Shown: positions 1 through 8,673 of the stretch, in pieces | Layout: each line of letters begins with the position of its first letter | Position numbering within the stretch: position 1 is the first letter of the stretch | Source of the DNA: Ferruginibacter sp. | Lineage (GTDB): Bacteria; Bacteroidota; Bacteroidia; Chitinophagales; Chitinophagaceae | Assembly: GCA_025352695.1 (NCBI GenBank) | Contig: JANXSK010000234.1 | Coordinates: 1-43,869 of the forward strand | Reading direction: 5' to 3' | DNA: 43,869 nt | Made by a program: the position numbers and the translations under genes | Notes under the pieces: generated by a model | What the model saw: the letters and a program-made list of their open reading frames with translations, nothing else | Database searches by the model: none | Told to the model about the DNA's origin: nothing

Positions 1-137
1 TATGTTTTTTGATAGATAGCATCCATAAATTTGCAAGATTTTTGACGATTTTACAAATATCTGGCAACTATTATTTTAACTATTTTAAATCAAACCCAAT
101 ACGGACAGCTGCTGAACACTTTTTGATGGACGACTAA

Positions 138-1637
138 TTAGGTTGTAATCCGGGTTTTTAGAATTACAGATTTTCTAAGACTTAATTTTTTTATTCCAAC
201 TTTCTTCTCCACCCCGACCTTAAATTTTTTAAAAATTATTAAAGGTTTAATTTCAATTGCACCATTATTATCTTTTAAGTTAAAATAGTAAGTATTAATT
301 TGTTGTTTTCCAGATTGTTCTTCTTGTATTTTCACAAAAAAAGATTGCATACTATCTTTTTCCTGGTTTTGTATGGCAATAGGTACTGTTTTTGGATATT
401 GCTTTTTATTAAACATTTCCTCTTCATTTACCAAGGCCAACAAATATTCATTTTCATTTATGCTTTTTGATTTTTGTTTTTTTGATAAAGATAAAGGTCT
501 TGTGAATGATTTTTTTGAAGATAATTGGACCAGGCCTTTATCAATAATTATTGGAGAAAAAATATCCAATTTTATTTCTGCTTTTTGTAAAGGTTTGTTT
601 AATTGAATGGGTATGATGTTAACAACTTTTTTAATCAGGTATTTTTTTTGAGATTTGTAATAACTAAATGAAGGTAAAAAGAAACAGATTCCTCCCAAAA
701 GAAAAATACTAAAACAAAGCAATTTAATTTTTTGTAAAAAACTGATACTTGTTTTCGGAGCCGTTGTAGCTATTAATCTTTTTATTCTTTGTAACAAAAA
801 TTTTTTATTATTCGTAGCTGTTAAAACGATTGGTAAATAAAGTTGTCGTTGTTCTTCTAGTGTTAATAATGCTTTTGCATATTCCTGCCGGTTATATTGA
901 TAAGTAAGTACCCAATCATCACAACAATTTTCTCTTTCTTTTCTTATAGTGCTGCTTAGGAAAATTGCAAAAGGATTAAAAAATAAAATTAATTCAAAAA
1001 ATGACTGTATCAAATTTAGCAGGTAGTCATTTCTTTTTACATGTGCTAATTCATGGAGCAGTATAGCATTTACCTGTTCAGGACTAAGATTATTAATAAT
1101 TGAAAGGGGTAATAAAATAATTGGTTTTATAAAACCTATAACTGAAGGCACTTCAATATGTTCGGATAACCATACAGCAACTTTCTTTTTTATACCTAAA
1201 TGAAGTGCCGTATTTAAAGTATACAATCTAATATCTATAGCTGGTTTATATAATCCTTGTGTGCTTACAATACAAATTTTTGAATAGTGGCGACCAAATT
1301 GAATGGTGTATAACGCAAGCAAGGAAAAATAAATAACAGCTAAAATGGAAAAATAATTATCCAATTGCTGCAATTGAACAAGATGTATTGTTGTTTCTTT
1401 TAATGAAACCGTAGATACCTTATTATAGTTATTTACTACTGTTATAACAAACCAAGTAAACGATAAAGCCAGCAGGGTTAGGCTTAGATAATATTTTATT
1501 AATGAGGTTAGCTGCTTATCAATACGGGTGATAGCCTTGTAGAGTAACCATAATGCAGCGGTTTGCCAAAAGCTATCGGCAATAGCCAAGCCTAATGATT
1601 GTAGAAAATAAGCGTTTGTAAAAAAGGTTATTGACAT
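138..1637 (-). CDS. M56-family (BlaR1-like) membrane metallopeptidase
   Basis: A 499-residue membrane protein with hydrophobic segments near the N-terminus (about residues 25-70 and 95-112) and again near 305-325. A zinc-protease HELAH motif lies at residues 195-199 (H195, E196, H199), followed downstream by an ERENCCDD stretch of the kind that supplies the third ligand in M56 enzymes. The remaining C-terminal part of about 170 residues is Lys/Ile-rich and does not look like the penicillin-binding sensor domain of true BlaR1, so the signal it senses is unknown. It starts 12 bases after the stop of the BlaI-type repressor and is surely co-transcribed with it. In characterised pairs the peptidase is activated by an envelope signal and inactivates the repressor. 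Family assignment is firm; a beta-lactam role is not supported. Confidence 0.88.
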   Translation of the reverse strand: MSITFFTNAYFLQSLGLAIADSFWQTAALWLLYKAITRIDKQLTSLIKYYLSLTLLALSFTWFVITVVNNYNKVSTVSLKETTIHLVQLQQLDNYFSILAVIYFSLLALYTIQFGRHYSKICIVSTQGLYKPAIDIRLYTLNTALHLGIKKKVAVWLSEHIEVPSVIGFIKPIILLPLSIINNLSPEQVNAILLHELAHVKRNDYLLNLIQSFFELILFFNPFAIFLSSTIRKERENCCDDWVLTYQYNRQEYAKALLTLEEQRQLYLPIVLTATNNKKFLLQRIKRLIATTAPKTSISFLQKIKLLCFSIFLLGGICFFLPSFSYYKSQKKYLIKKVVNIIPIQLNKPLQKAEIKLDIFSPIIIDKGLVQLSSKKSFTRPLSLSKKQKSKSINENEYLLALVNEEEMFNKKQYPKTVPIAIQNQEKDSMQSFFVKIQEEQSGKQQINTYYFNLKDNNGAIEIKPLIIFKKFKVGVEKKVGIKKLSLRKSVILKTRITT

Positions 1638-1649
1638 AACACCAGTTTC

Positions 1650-2024
1650 TTAAATGCTGTTTAAATAATTTCTTATTTCGTCCAATTCTTCTTTTGATGT
1701 TTTGTGATTTCCTAATGCCTGCATAACTAATTGAGCAGAAGAACCAGCAAAAAGGGAATCAATCATTTTATTTAAAAATAAGTTTTGTGTTTTTTCTTTA
1801 CTTAAAGCTGGTTGATAAATATGCGTTTTATTGCTGCTATCTCTGGTTACCAAGCCTTTTTCAAACATAATTTGCATTAGTTTAAGTGTGGTGGTATAGC
1901 CTGCTTCTTTCATTTTTAATAGTTCCTCATGAACGTCTCTAACAGTTGCTGATTGTCGCTCCCACAAAACCTGCAAAATTTCAAGTTCTCCTTCTGTGGG
2001 CTTATTATTTTTAATCAAAGTCAT
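1650..2024 (-). CDS. BlaI/MecI-family transcriptional repressor
   Basis: A 124-residue winged-helix protein of normal family length. The N-terminal half carries the typical start (PTEGELEILQVLWERQSATV) and the recognition-helix region around TTTLKLMQIMFEKGL; the C-terminal half is the helical dimerisation part. It is the first gene of a two-gene operon with the M56 peptidase, the standard arrangement of these sensor/repressor pairs. A palindrome TACGA-N6-TCGTA begins 3 bases upstream of the start codon and is the likely autoregulatory operator. Other targets cannot be told from this window. Confidence 0.92.
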   Translation of the reverse strand: MTLIKNNKPTEGELEILQVLWERQSATVRDVHEELLKMKEAGYTTTLKLMQIMFEKGLVTRDSSNKTHIYQPALSKEKTQNLFLNKMIDSLFAGSSAQLVMQALGNHKTSKEELDEIRNYLNSI

Positions 2025-2026
2025 AA

Positions 2027-2088
2027 TACGATATTTTTCGTATGTAAATATAAAAAGATAAATCTTAAAACAAACTGAAAATTTCGTA
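2027..2088 (-). promoter_or_regulatory. Candidate promoter and operators of the blaI-M56 operon
   Basis: Read on the minus strand there is a TTTG element (2071-2074), an 18-base spacer and TATATTTA (2045-2052), close to the Bacteroidota TTTG-N19-TAnnTTTG promoter. A perfect inverted repeat TACGA-N6-TCGTA (2027-2042) covers the expected transcription start. A second half-site TCGTA (2084-2088) with a poor partner lies just upstream of the -33 element. Two sites flanking a promoter suit a dimeric BlaI-type repressor. The sequence match is seen; the regulatory role is inferred. Confidence 0.42.
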
Positions 2089-2190
2089 GATGGAAATATA
2101 AGAGGATAGAAAATTTCTATAATCTGCTAAATCGTTTTGAGAAGCCGTAATTTGAGGCACAGTAACTAAAACATTGTATGACTAAAAAGA

Positions 2191-2226
2191 AACCCTGATA
2201 TTTTACTATCAGGGGTCTTTTTTATT
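2191..2226. terminator. Rho-independent terminator, probably bidirectional
   Basis: An eight-pair stem CCCTGATA/TATCAGGG with a six-base loop, followed by TCTTTTTTATTT on the plus strand and preceded by an A-rich run that gives a U-rich tail on the minus strand. It lies about 200 bases past the hppA stop and would keep hppA transcription out of the blaI operon. Confidence 0.7.
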
Positions 2227-2426
2227 TGCAGTTAGGTTTGAAACAATTAATTTTTGTAACCCTAATAGTAATTCTTATTTATTTATGCTATAGTTTTTTT
2301 AGTGTTGCTAGCTTTATAAATAAGGTATTGAACAACCATATTATAGATAGTAAAATAGTAACACTTACACACCTATCAAAATGAATATAAATAACATCAT
2401 CACCCGCATTTAAGCTACTTCTAGTA

Positions 2427-4655
2427 TCAAGGAGTTTTAATGATTTTTTGCTCAATGATTGTATGGGTTCCACTCATGTTCATCATGGTTTCAATTTGAG
2501 CCTTTCTATTTGCTTCAATTTTATCATGATGTAATTTGGCAAGGGTAGGAGCAATAACCAAGGATACAATACTCATTAATTTTATTAAGATATTCATTGA
2601 TGGACCTGAAGTATCTTTAAAAGGATCACCCACTGTATCGCCTGTTACAGATGCTTTGTGGGGATCTGATTTTTTATAATACATTGTACCATTAATATCA
2701 ACACCTTTTTCAAAAGATTTTTTTGCGTTATCCCAAGCTCCTCCTGCATTATTTTGAAAAATACCCATCAGCACACCACAAACGGTTGCACCTGCTAAAA
2801 AACCACCCAAAACTTCTGGTCCAAAAACAAAACCTATAATAATGGGAGATAATAATGCAATCGCACCGGGCAACATCATTTTTTTAAGAGAAGCTTCAGT
2901 AGAAATAGCTACACATTTATCATATTCCGGTTTGCCTGTACCTTCCATAATTCCAGGAATGGTACGAAACTGGCGGCGAACTTCTTCTACCATTGCCATG
3001 GCGGCTTCCCCTACCGCCCTAATGGCAAGCGAAGAGAAAATAAAGGGGATCATTCCACCCACAAATAAACCAGCCAATACATCTGCATGGTAAATATCAA
3101 TACCATCAATCCCAGCAATTCCAACAAATGCAGCAAATAAAGCCAAAGCTGTTAATGCGGCAGAAGCAATCGCAAATCCTTTACCACTAGCAGCTGTTGT
3201 GTTACCCACGGCATCTAAAATATCTGTTTTTTCACGAACGTCAGCAGGTAATTCACTCATTTCAGCAATACCTCCCGCATTATCTGCAATAGGACCAAAT
3301 GCATCAATTGCCAATTGCATAGCTGTAGTGGCCATCATACCAGCAGCTGCAATTGCTACCCCATATAAACCGGCACATGCGTAGGATCCATAAATACCAG
3401 CGGCTAAAACCAGTATTGGTAACAGCGTACTTTCCATACCAACTGCCAATCCACCAATTATATTTGTTGCATGGCCTGTAGCAGACTGACGAATGATGCT
3501 CATTACTGGGCGTTTACCCATTGCTGTATAATATTCAGTAATGATACTCATTAATGCGCCCACACCCAAGCCAACCATTATGGCTCCAAACACACCATTT
3601 TTAGTAAAAGCATGGCCACGTAAAGTCATGTGTTCCGGCATTAAAAAATTAACCAGAAAATAGCAACCAATAGCTGTTAATACCATCGAACCCCAGTTAC
3701 CCATATTTAATGCGCTTTGTACTTTATGGGTGCTTAAACCTGCATTTTCAGAAATACTGACGAAAAAGGTTCCTATAATAGAAAAAATAATACCCATAGC
3801 TGCAATTAGCATTGGTAATAATATTGGCGACAATCCACCATATGCATCACCTGCTGCGGATGTTTCTCTTCCTAAAACCATAGTGGCTAAAACTGTTGCT
3901 ACATAACTACCAAAAAGATCGGCGCCCATACCAGCAACATCTCCCACATTATCCCCTACATTATCTGCAATAGTTGCAGGGTTACGTGGATCATCTTCTG
4001 GAATACCTGCCTCAACTTTACCAACTAAATCGGCACCAACGTCAGCAGCTTTAGTATAAATACCTCCGCCTACACGTGCAAATAAGGCGATAGATTCTGC
4101 GCCTAAAGAAAATCCGGTTAATATTTCGATTGCCTTTTCAAGTGCTAATCTATATTCTTCTGAACCAGTTGTAAAACTGGCAACAAATGTCATATATAGA
4201 ATGATGAATAAACTGCCTAAGCCCAGCACCGCCAATCCTGCAACACCCATTCCCATTACGCTACCGCCAGTAAACGAAACAGATAATGCTTTACTTAAAC
4301 TTGTTCTTGCAGCTTGTGCTGTGCGAACGTTAGCTTTAGTGGCTACTTTCATACCAATAAAACCTGCAAGAGCACTAAAAAAAGCACCTATTACAAATGC
4401 TAAAGCAATACTCCAGTGGCTATTGGCATTGCTATATCCCATTATTCCTAGCAATAAAGCGCCAATAATTACAAAATAGGTTAAAATTTTATACTCTGCT
4501 TTTAAAAAAGCCATTGCACCTTCGGCAATATAAGTACTGATTTCTTTCATGCGCTCGTTTCCTGCATCTTGTTTAGATACCCAAGAAAACTTGATAAAAG
4601 TGTATAAAAGGCCAACAATGCCTAATGCGGGAACTACGTAAAACAATTTGTCCAT
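2427..4655 (-). CDS. hppA: Membrane-bound ion-translocating pyrophosphatase (K+-dependent type)
   Basis: Hydrolyses pyrophosphate and pumps H+ and/or Na+ across the membrane. From the chosen start (MDKLFYVV) it is 742 residues, the usual length for this roughly 16-helix family. The substrate-binding signature [13 protein letters not shown] and the acidic cluster [12 protein letters not shown] are intact. The [10 protein letters not shown] segment carries Ala where K+-independent enzymes have Lys, which points to the K+-dependent subfamily; whether H+ or Na+ is moved cannot be settled by eye. An in-frame upstream ATG at 4728-4730 would add 25 residues, but these run through the promoter-like box, so the internal ATG is preferred. 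It is monocistronic, with a terminator-like hairpin downstream. Confidence 0.96.
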   Translation of the reverse strand: MDKLFYVVPALGIVGLLYTFIKFSWVSKQDAGNERMKEISTYIAEGAMAFLKAEYKILTYFVIIGALLLGIMGYSNANSHWSIALAFVIGAFFSALAGFIGMKVATKANVRTAQAARTSLSKALSVSFTGGSVMGMGVAGLAVLGLGSLFIILYMTFVASFTTGSEEYRLALEKAIEILTGFSLGAESIALFARVGGGIYTKAADVGADLVGKVEAGIPEDDPRNPATIADNVGDNVGDVAGMGADLFGSYVATVLATMVLGRETSAAGDAYGGLSPILLPMLIAAMGIIFSIIGTFFVSISENAGLSTHKVQSALNMGNWGSMVLTAIGCYFLVNFLMPEHMTLRGHAFTKNGVFGAIMVGLGVGALMSIITEYYTAMGKRPVMSIIRQSATGHATNIIGGLAVGMESTLLPILVLAAGIYGSYACAGLYGVAIAAAGMMATTAMQLAIDAFGPIADNAGGIAEMSELPADVREKTDILDAVGNTTAASGKGFAIASAALTALALFAAFVGIAGIDGIDIYHADVLAGLFVGGMIPFIFSSLAIRAVGEAAMAMVEEVRRQFRTIPGIMEGTGKPEYDKCVAISTEASLKKMMLPGAIALLSPIIIGFVFGPEVLGGFLAGATVCGVLMGIFQNNAGGAWDNAKKSFEKGVDINGTMYYKKSDPHKASVTGDTVGDPFKDTSGPSMNILIKLMSIVSLVIAPTLAKLHHDKIEANRKAQIETMMNMSGTHTIIEQKIIKTP

Positions 4656-5048
4656 AATAGTGTGTATTATTAAAATTTGGTGGGCAAAAATAGGGTAATT
4701 GATGCAAAAACAGTTAAAAAACACCATCATTTGAAAACCAGCTCTTTTATTTTACTGGAAGCTTGTAATGCTTTCAGTATCACATAGAGTTCTAAATCCA
4801 ATACTGGTAAAGAAGTGGTGTATATTTAAATGTGTGAATAATATTTATTTAGATATATTATTATCTTAAAATAAATATTGTTATGTATATTTTATAAAGC
4901 TATTAATATGTTGCAGACAATCATTGGTATCCTTTTTCATAAATAACGCACTGATTAAATCTGTATAAAATATCAATAGTGATTAACAACTGCCTAACAT
5001 AAGCTTTGTGCTATTATTTTTAATTTTAAAAAAACAAAATTAAAAATT
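4656..5048. other. Divergent intergenic region between hppA and a small secreted-protein gene
   Basis: Very AT-rich. It holds the hppA -7 box and an 11-base-class hairpin at 4753-4779 (TACTGGAAGC, seven-base loop, GCTTTCAGTA, ten pairs with one G-T) that lacks a T-run and so is not an ordinary terminator. A minus-strand frame of about 33 codons (roughly 4733-4834), ending in LQASSKIKELVFK, has protein-like composition but no start codon. It could be a gene remnant or chance. Confidence 0.4.
4685..4692 (-). promoter_or_regulatory. Candidate -7 box for hppA
   Basis: On the minus strand this reads TATTTTTG, a perfect TAnnTTTG box, about 30 bases before the hppA ATG at 4655. No well-spaced TTG -33 element is visible, so this is a partial match. 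It supports the shorter start of hppA. Confidence 0.4.
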
Positions 5049-5363
5049 ATGAAAAAATTATTGATTGCCACCTGTATGTTTTTAGGCTTTGCTGGTATTG
5101 CTACTGCGCAAACGGCACCTACAAAAGCAACTACTACTAAAGCTGCTGATTTAAAGTCGGTAAAAACTCAACCGCCTGCGAAAGTCGTTAAAATGGATAA
5201 AACCAAACCGGTTGAAACAACTGGTTTAAAGGCTGATGGTACGCCTGATATGCGGTTAAAGGAAAATAAAGCAAAAGCTAAGACGGGACCAATTGCAGCC
5301 GGACCAACTAAGAAAGATGGAACTCCTGATTTGCGCTATAAAGCAAATAAAAAGAAAGGATAG
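5049..5363 (+). CDS. Small secreted Lys-rich protein with duplicated DGTPDxR motif
   Basis: A 104-residue protein with a clear signal peptide (MKKLLIATCMFLGFAGIATA) and an extremely basic, Thr/Lys/Pro-rich mature part. Near the C-terminus the motif DGTPDMRLKENK recurs as DGTPDLRYKANK about 30 residues later, so the mature chain contains two copies of a short repeat. It has no cysteines after the signal peptide. I do not recognise a characterised family; it is presumably periplasmic, and the charge might suit binding to acidic polymers such as LPS or DNA (speculation). It is a single gene followed by a strong hairpin terminator. Confidence 0.75.
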   Translation: MKKLLIATCMFLGFAGIATAQTAPTKATTTKAADLKSVKTQPPAKVVKMDKTKPVETTGLKADGTPDMRLKENKAKAKTGPIAAGPTKKDGTPDLRYKANKKKG

Positions 5364-5391
5364 TAACTTAGGTAGCTATTAAATAATATTT

Positions 5392-5426
5392 AAAAAGCAC
5401 TTTGTTTAACTAGCAAAGTGCTTTTT
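5392..5426. terminator. Bidirectional terminator between convergent genes
   Basis: A perfect 13-pair stem AAAAAGCACTTTG / CAAAGTGCTTTTT around a nine-base loop. The A-run and T-run on either side make it work on both strands. It separates the plus-strand small secreted-protein gene from minus-strand nnr. Confidence 0.88.
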
Positions 5427-5442
5427 TAGTAAGTTTAATAAT

Positions 5443-6939
5443 TCAAGATTTATACTGATTGATTTTTTTAAAAGCTTCACCTAGATAATTTATAATATCA
5501 CCAGCAATCATTGCTTCCTGAGATAAATTTTCGGCGGCTATATCTCCTGCAAATCCATGCAGGTAAACACCCAGCAAACAGGCTTCTTTCTCACTATATC
5601 CTTGTGCCAGCAATCCAGTAAGAATTCCAGTTAAAACATCGCCGCTTCCAGCAGTTGCCATACCTGCATTACCGGTAGTGTTAAAATAGTGCATCCCATC
5701 TGGACAGGCAATTAATGTGTAATGGCCCTTTAATATGATATAGCAATTTAGTGTAGTTGCTTTTTCAGTTACAAGTTGTAGTCTTTCAAAATCAGTAGTT
5801 GTTTTTCCAAAAATTTTTTCAAATTCACCTGTATGCGGAGTAAGTATTGCCGGATGTATTTTTCTTAAAGGTAACATTCTAATAAGGGGAGTTAATAATG
5901 ATAATGCTGTTGCATCAACTACTAGCGGTCTATCCCAATCAGATAATATCATTTTTAGTAATTGGTTATTTTTTGTGGTGTTTTCTATACCAGGCCCAAT
6001 TGCAATAGCTGATTTTTTTATCCAGTTTTTAATGTGGGTGTTTGCAGAAATGGTAATTGCTTCTGGTAAAGCAGTCTGTATGATTGCTTCGCATCCGGGT
6101 GATACCCGAACGGTAGCAAGTCCGCTTCCTGCTCTCAAACAAGCTTTAGTACACAATAAAGCAGCTCCCATCATATTTTTACTTCCAGCATAAAGCAGTG
6201 CATGGCCAAAGGTATATTTATGTGCAAAAGCATTTCTTGGTTTGTAAATTTTACTAATTAAAGTCTGATCAATCGTTTCAAATAAGGTAACAGTATTGGT
6301 ATAATATTTTTTACTTAAACCAATCGGTAACACATGTAGTTGCCCGGTATAACCAGTATTTTCAGGTAATAAAAATGCAAGTTTGTATGTTTCAAAACTA
6401 AGGGTATGCGTTGCTTTTATTATGGCTTTATTGTCTAAATACATATCCGCAGATAAGCCGCTCGGTATGTCAATGCTGATTGTGGTTGAGCTTTTATTAT
6501 TAATATAATTTACGAGTTGTGCCGCAATACCTTTTAATGGACGATTAAGTCCTGTACCAAACAAAGCGTCAATTACTACTGTATTTTTTGAAATTGAAGG
6601 AAAATCGTTTGTTGTTTTAATAAGGCACAACGAACACTTTAGCGCAGTTAAACGGTTTAGATTGATACTACATTCTATAGTTTTTTTATTATTAGATAGT
6701 AAATAAACTGCAACTGTATATTTGGCTTTTAGTAGTAGCCTTGCAATAGCCAATCCATCAGCACCATTATTTCCATTACCACAGCAAATAATAATGGGCC
6801 TTAAAGTAGTATTATTTTTTTTAAACCACTTAAAACAAGCTGTTGCTGCTCTTTCCATTAAACCAACTCCTGATATTGGTTCAGATTTAATGGTGAAACT
6901 ATCCCAGTCATGTATTTGAGCTGCAGAAAATATTTTCAT
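5443..6939 (-). CDS. nnr: Bifunctional NAD(P)H-hydrate repair enzyme (epimerase and dehydratase)
   Basis: Repairs hydrated NAD(P)H: the N-terminal YjeF_N domain (about residues 1-210) epimerises the R and S hydrates and the C-terminal kinase-like domain (about 225-490) dehydrates S-NAD(P)HX using ADP. The N-terminal part has CGNGNNGADGLAIARLL and the DIPSGLSAD segment. The C-terminal part has GPGIENT, TPHTGEFEKIFG and the catalytic GNAGMATAGSGDVLTG signature. At 498 residues it is a full-length fused enzyme. Start MKIFSAAQIHDWD is typical of the family. It converges on the small secreted-protein gene and is cytosolic. Confidence 0.95.
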   Translation of the reverse strand: MKIFSAAQIHDWDSFTIKSEPISGVGLMERAATACFKWFKKNNTTLRPIIICCGNGNNGADGLAIARLLLKAKYTVAVYLLSNNKKTIECSINLNRLTALKCSLCLIKTTNDFPSISKNTVVIDALFGTGLNRPLKGIAAQLVNYINNKSSTTISIDIPSGLSADMYLDNKAIIKATHTLSFETYKLAFLLPENTGYTGQLHVLPIGLSKKYYTNTVTLFETIDQTLISKIYKPRNAFAHKYTFGHALLYAGSKNMMGAALLCTKACLRAGSGLATVRVSPGCEAIIQTALPEAITISANTHIKNWIKKSAIAIGPGIENTTKNNQLLKMILSDWDRPLVVDATALSLLTPLIRMLPLRKIHPAILTPHTGEFEKIFGKTTTDFERLQLVTEKATTLNCYIILKGHYTLIACPDGMHYFNTTGNAGMATAGSGDVLTGILTGLLAQGYSEKEACLLGVYLHGFAGDIAAENLSQEAMIAGDIINYLGEAFKKINQYKS

Positions 6940-7275
6940 AAAGTAAATTTATAACAAACTAAATTGGTTACAAATTAAGCCAACCCATTTTTGTATTTTA
7001 AAATTATACCACCTTGATTTGCAAAGTACTTCAAAGTGCAATGAGTAAATTTTAGAGGGTAATATATCTATAGAAAAGAGCTTGGGCTATTTACTTTGTT
7101 TAGTCGATGTATTTAATCTAAAAAGTAAACCTTGCTGAAACTTCCACACAACTACTTTCAAAGTCAAAAGCTGTTAAAATGTGTAGTTTAGCTTTACAAT
7201 TTACAGAAATATTAAGTGTTACCGGATCAAATGTATAATTTAAATCAACACTTAGTTGTAATGCACAAAATAGAT
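6940..7275. other. Intergenic stretch between nnr and nhaA with a possible gene remnant
   Basis: About 335 bases between two minus-strand genes. From 7291 down to a TAG at 7118-7120 the minus strand has an open frame of about 57 codons in a different frame from nhaA. It ends in the residues SSCVEVSARFTF, has no convincing start codon and I recognise no family. The ending in alternating residues with a terminal Phe is what an outer-membrane beta-barrel end can look like, but chance is not excluded. No terminator of classic form is visible after nhaA. Confidence 0.3.
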
Positions 7276-8451
7276 TCAGGATGTTAGAGGGTTACAAAAA
7301 AAACGTATCCATACAATGCCTAAAATGATTGAAAGAAAAGAACCTAACAAAGCAGAAATTTTTGCAATATCAATGGTAGATATATCATTAAATGCAAGGG
7401 TTGCAATAAAAATAGACATAGTAAAGCCAATGCCCGCCAATATACCGGCTCCAATAATATGATGCCAAGTAGTGTTAGTAGGGAGTGTTCCCCATTTAAG
7501 TTGCACAGTTAAATAACAAGTTGCAAAAATACCTAAAGGTTTACCTATACACAGTCCTGCAATAATGCCCCAGCTCAAGGTTGTGTTAATATTATCTAAA
7601 ATATTGCCGGGTAAGTGGATGGCTGTATTAGCTAATGCAAATATCGGAATGATAAGGAAATTTACAGGAATATGTAATTGGTGTTCTATGTAAGGCAATT
7701 TTTCTATAGGAATAAAAAACGCAAAAATTACGCCTGCAAGTGTTGCATGAATACCCGAATTAAAAAAACAATACCATAATAAAATACCTAATAAAAAATT
7801 AAAAAATCCAAAGATTTTGAATCGCATCAACAAGTAAAGTACTACAATTATAATGGCTGCGATACCTAGATAAATCCATTGAATGGTTGCACTGTAAAAT
7901 ATAGCAATTGCTAGGATTGCACCGAGGTCGTCAATAATTGCCAGAGCGGTTAAAAATATTTTTAAACCTATCGGAATTCGGCTTCCTAACAAGGCTGCAA
8001 TACCAAGTGCAAAAGCAATGTCAGTAGCCATCGGTATTCCCCATCCGTTAGTATAGTCTGTATTTTTATTGATAAAAAAGAAAATTAATGCAGGAATTAC
8101 CATGCCGCCAATAGCTGCTGCAAGCGGTAATATTGCCTGTGAAAAAGAGGACAATTCACCTTTTGTAACTTCTCTTTTTATTTCCATACCAATTAAAAAG
8201 AAAAAGCCTGCCATTAAGCCATCGTTGATCCAATGTAAGAAGGTGTGGGGTAAATGTATAAATGTGCCAGGGGGTGATGGGATATGAATATTTATTACAT
8301 TAAAATAAGTTGCAGCAAAATTTGTATTGGCAATTACCAACGAAACGCTAGTACATACTAATAAAATAATTCCTACTGCACGGCTATCGTGAATAAAATC
8401 TAAAAATGGATTAATAATTTTTTGTCTTAAATTATTTGGTATACGTTTCAT
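7276..8451 (-). CDS. nhaA: Na+/H+ antiporter NhaA
   Basis: Exports Na+ in exchange for protons at the cytoplasmic membrane. It is 391 residues, the family norm, with about 12 hydrophobic segments. The ion-binding aspartate pair is present in ALAIIDDLGAI (D174, D175), and the conserved GFFFLIGMEIKREV and NGWGIPMATDIAFALG segments are intact. It lies upstream of nnr on the same strand but about 335 bases away, so probably a separate transcript. With the ion-pumping pyrophosphatase nearby it points to active sodium/proton handling, although no joint regulation is visible. Confidence 0.96.
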   Translation of the reverse strand: MKRIPNNLRQKIINPFLDFIHDSRAVGIILLVCTSVSLVIANTNFAATYFNVINIHIPSPPGTFIHLPHTFLHWINDGLMAGFFFLIGMEIKREVTKGELSSFSQAILPLAAAIGGMVIPALIFFFINKNTDYTNGWGIPMATDIAFALGIAALLGSRIPIGLKIFLTALAIIDDLGAILAIAIFYSATIQWIYLGIAAIIIVVLYLLMRFKIFGFFNFLLGILLWYCFFNSGIHATLAGVIFAFFIPIEKLPYIEHQLHIPVNFLIIPIFALANTAIHLPGNILDNINTTLSWGIIAGLCIGKPLGIFATCYLTVQLKWGTLPTNTTWHHIIGAGILAGIGFTMSIFIATLAFNDISTIDIAKISALLGSFLSIILGIVWIRFFCNPLTS

Positions 8452-8673
8452 TTAATAAAGATAAATTATAAACCAGTAAACAATGCCATTTAAAAGCTCA
8501 ATCCAATTTATTGTTAGGCTCGTATAAATTTTAATAATTTACTTGAAGGATACTATTGTCCATACTTTTTTTTACTTCAAAAAATCAGTATTTATTTTTT
8601 TATTATTAATTAAATTCCAAATGTAGTGGGTGTTTTTTATTGGGATGCTTTATATTCATCTAAATAAATACGC

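Larger units (their letters stand above)
2025..2426. other. Intergenic stretch between blaI and hppA
   Basis: About 400 AT-rich bases. It holds the blaI promoter/operator region at the left and a strong hairpin terminator near 2191-2226. The part from 2227 to 2426 has no convincing gene; a 61-codon minus-strand frame there overlaps the end of hppA and shows no recognisable protein character. Confidence 0.5.

Noticed and set aside
1..137. Left window edge
   Set aside because: No coding frame, hairpin with T-run, or RNA gene could be supported in these bases.
2288..2473. 61-codon minus-strand frame overlapping the end of hppA
   Set aside because: Its first third is an alternate frame of the hppA 3' end, and the rest shows only generic hydrophobic residues.
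2842..4479. Several plus-strand open frames inside hppA
   Set aside because: They are antisense to a strongly conserved gene, have no family features, and arise from its codon pattern.
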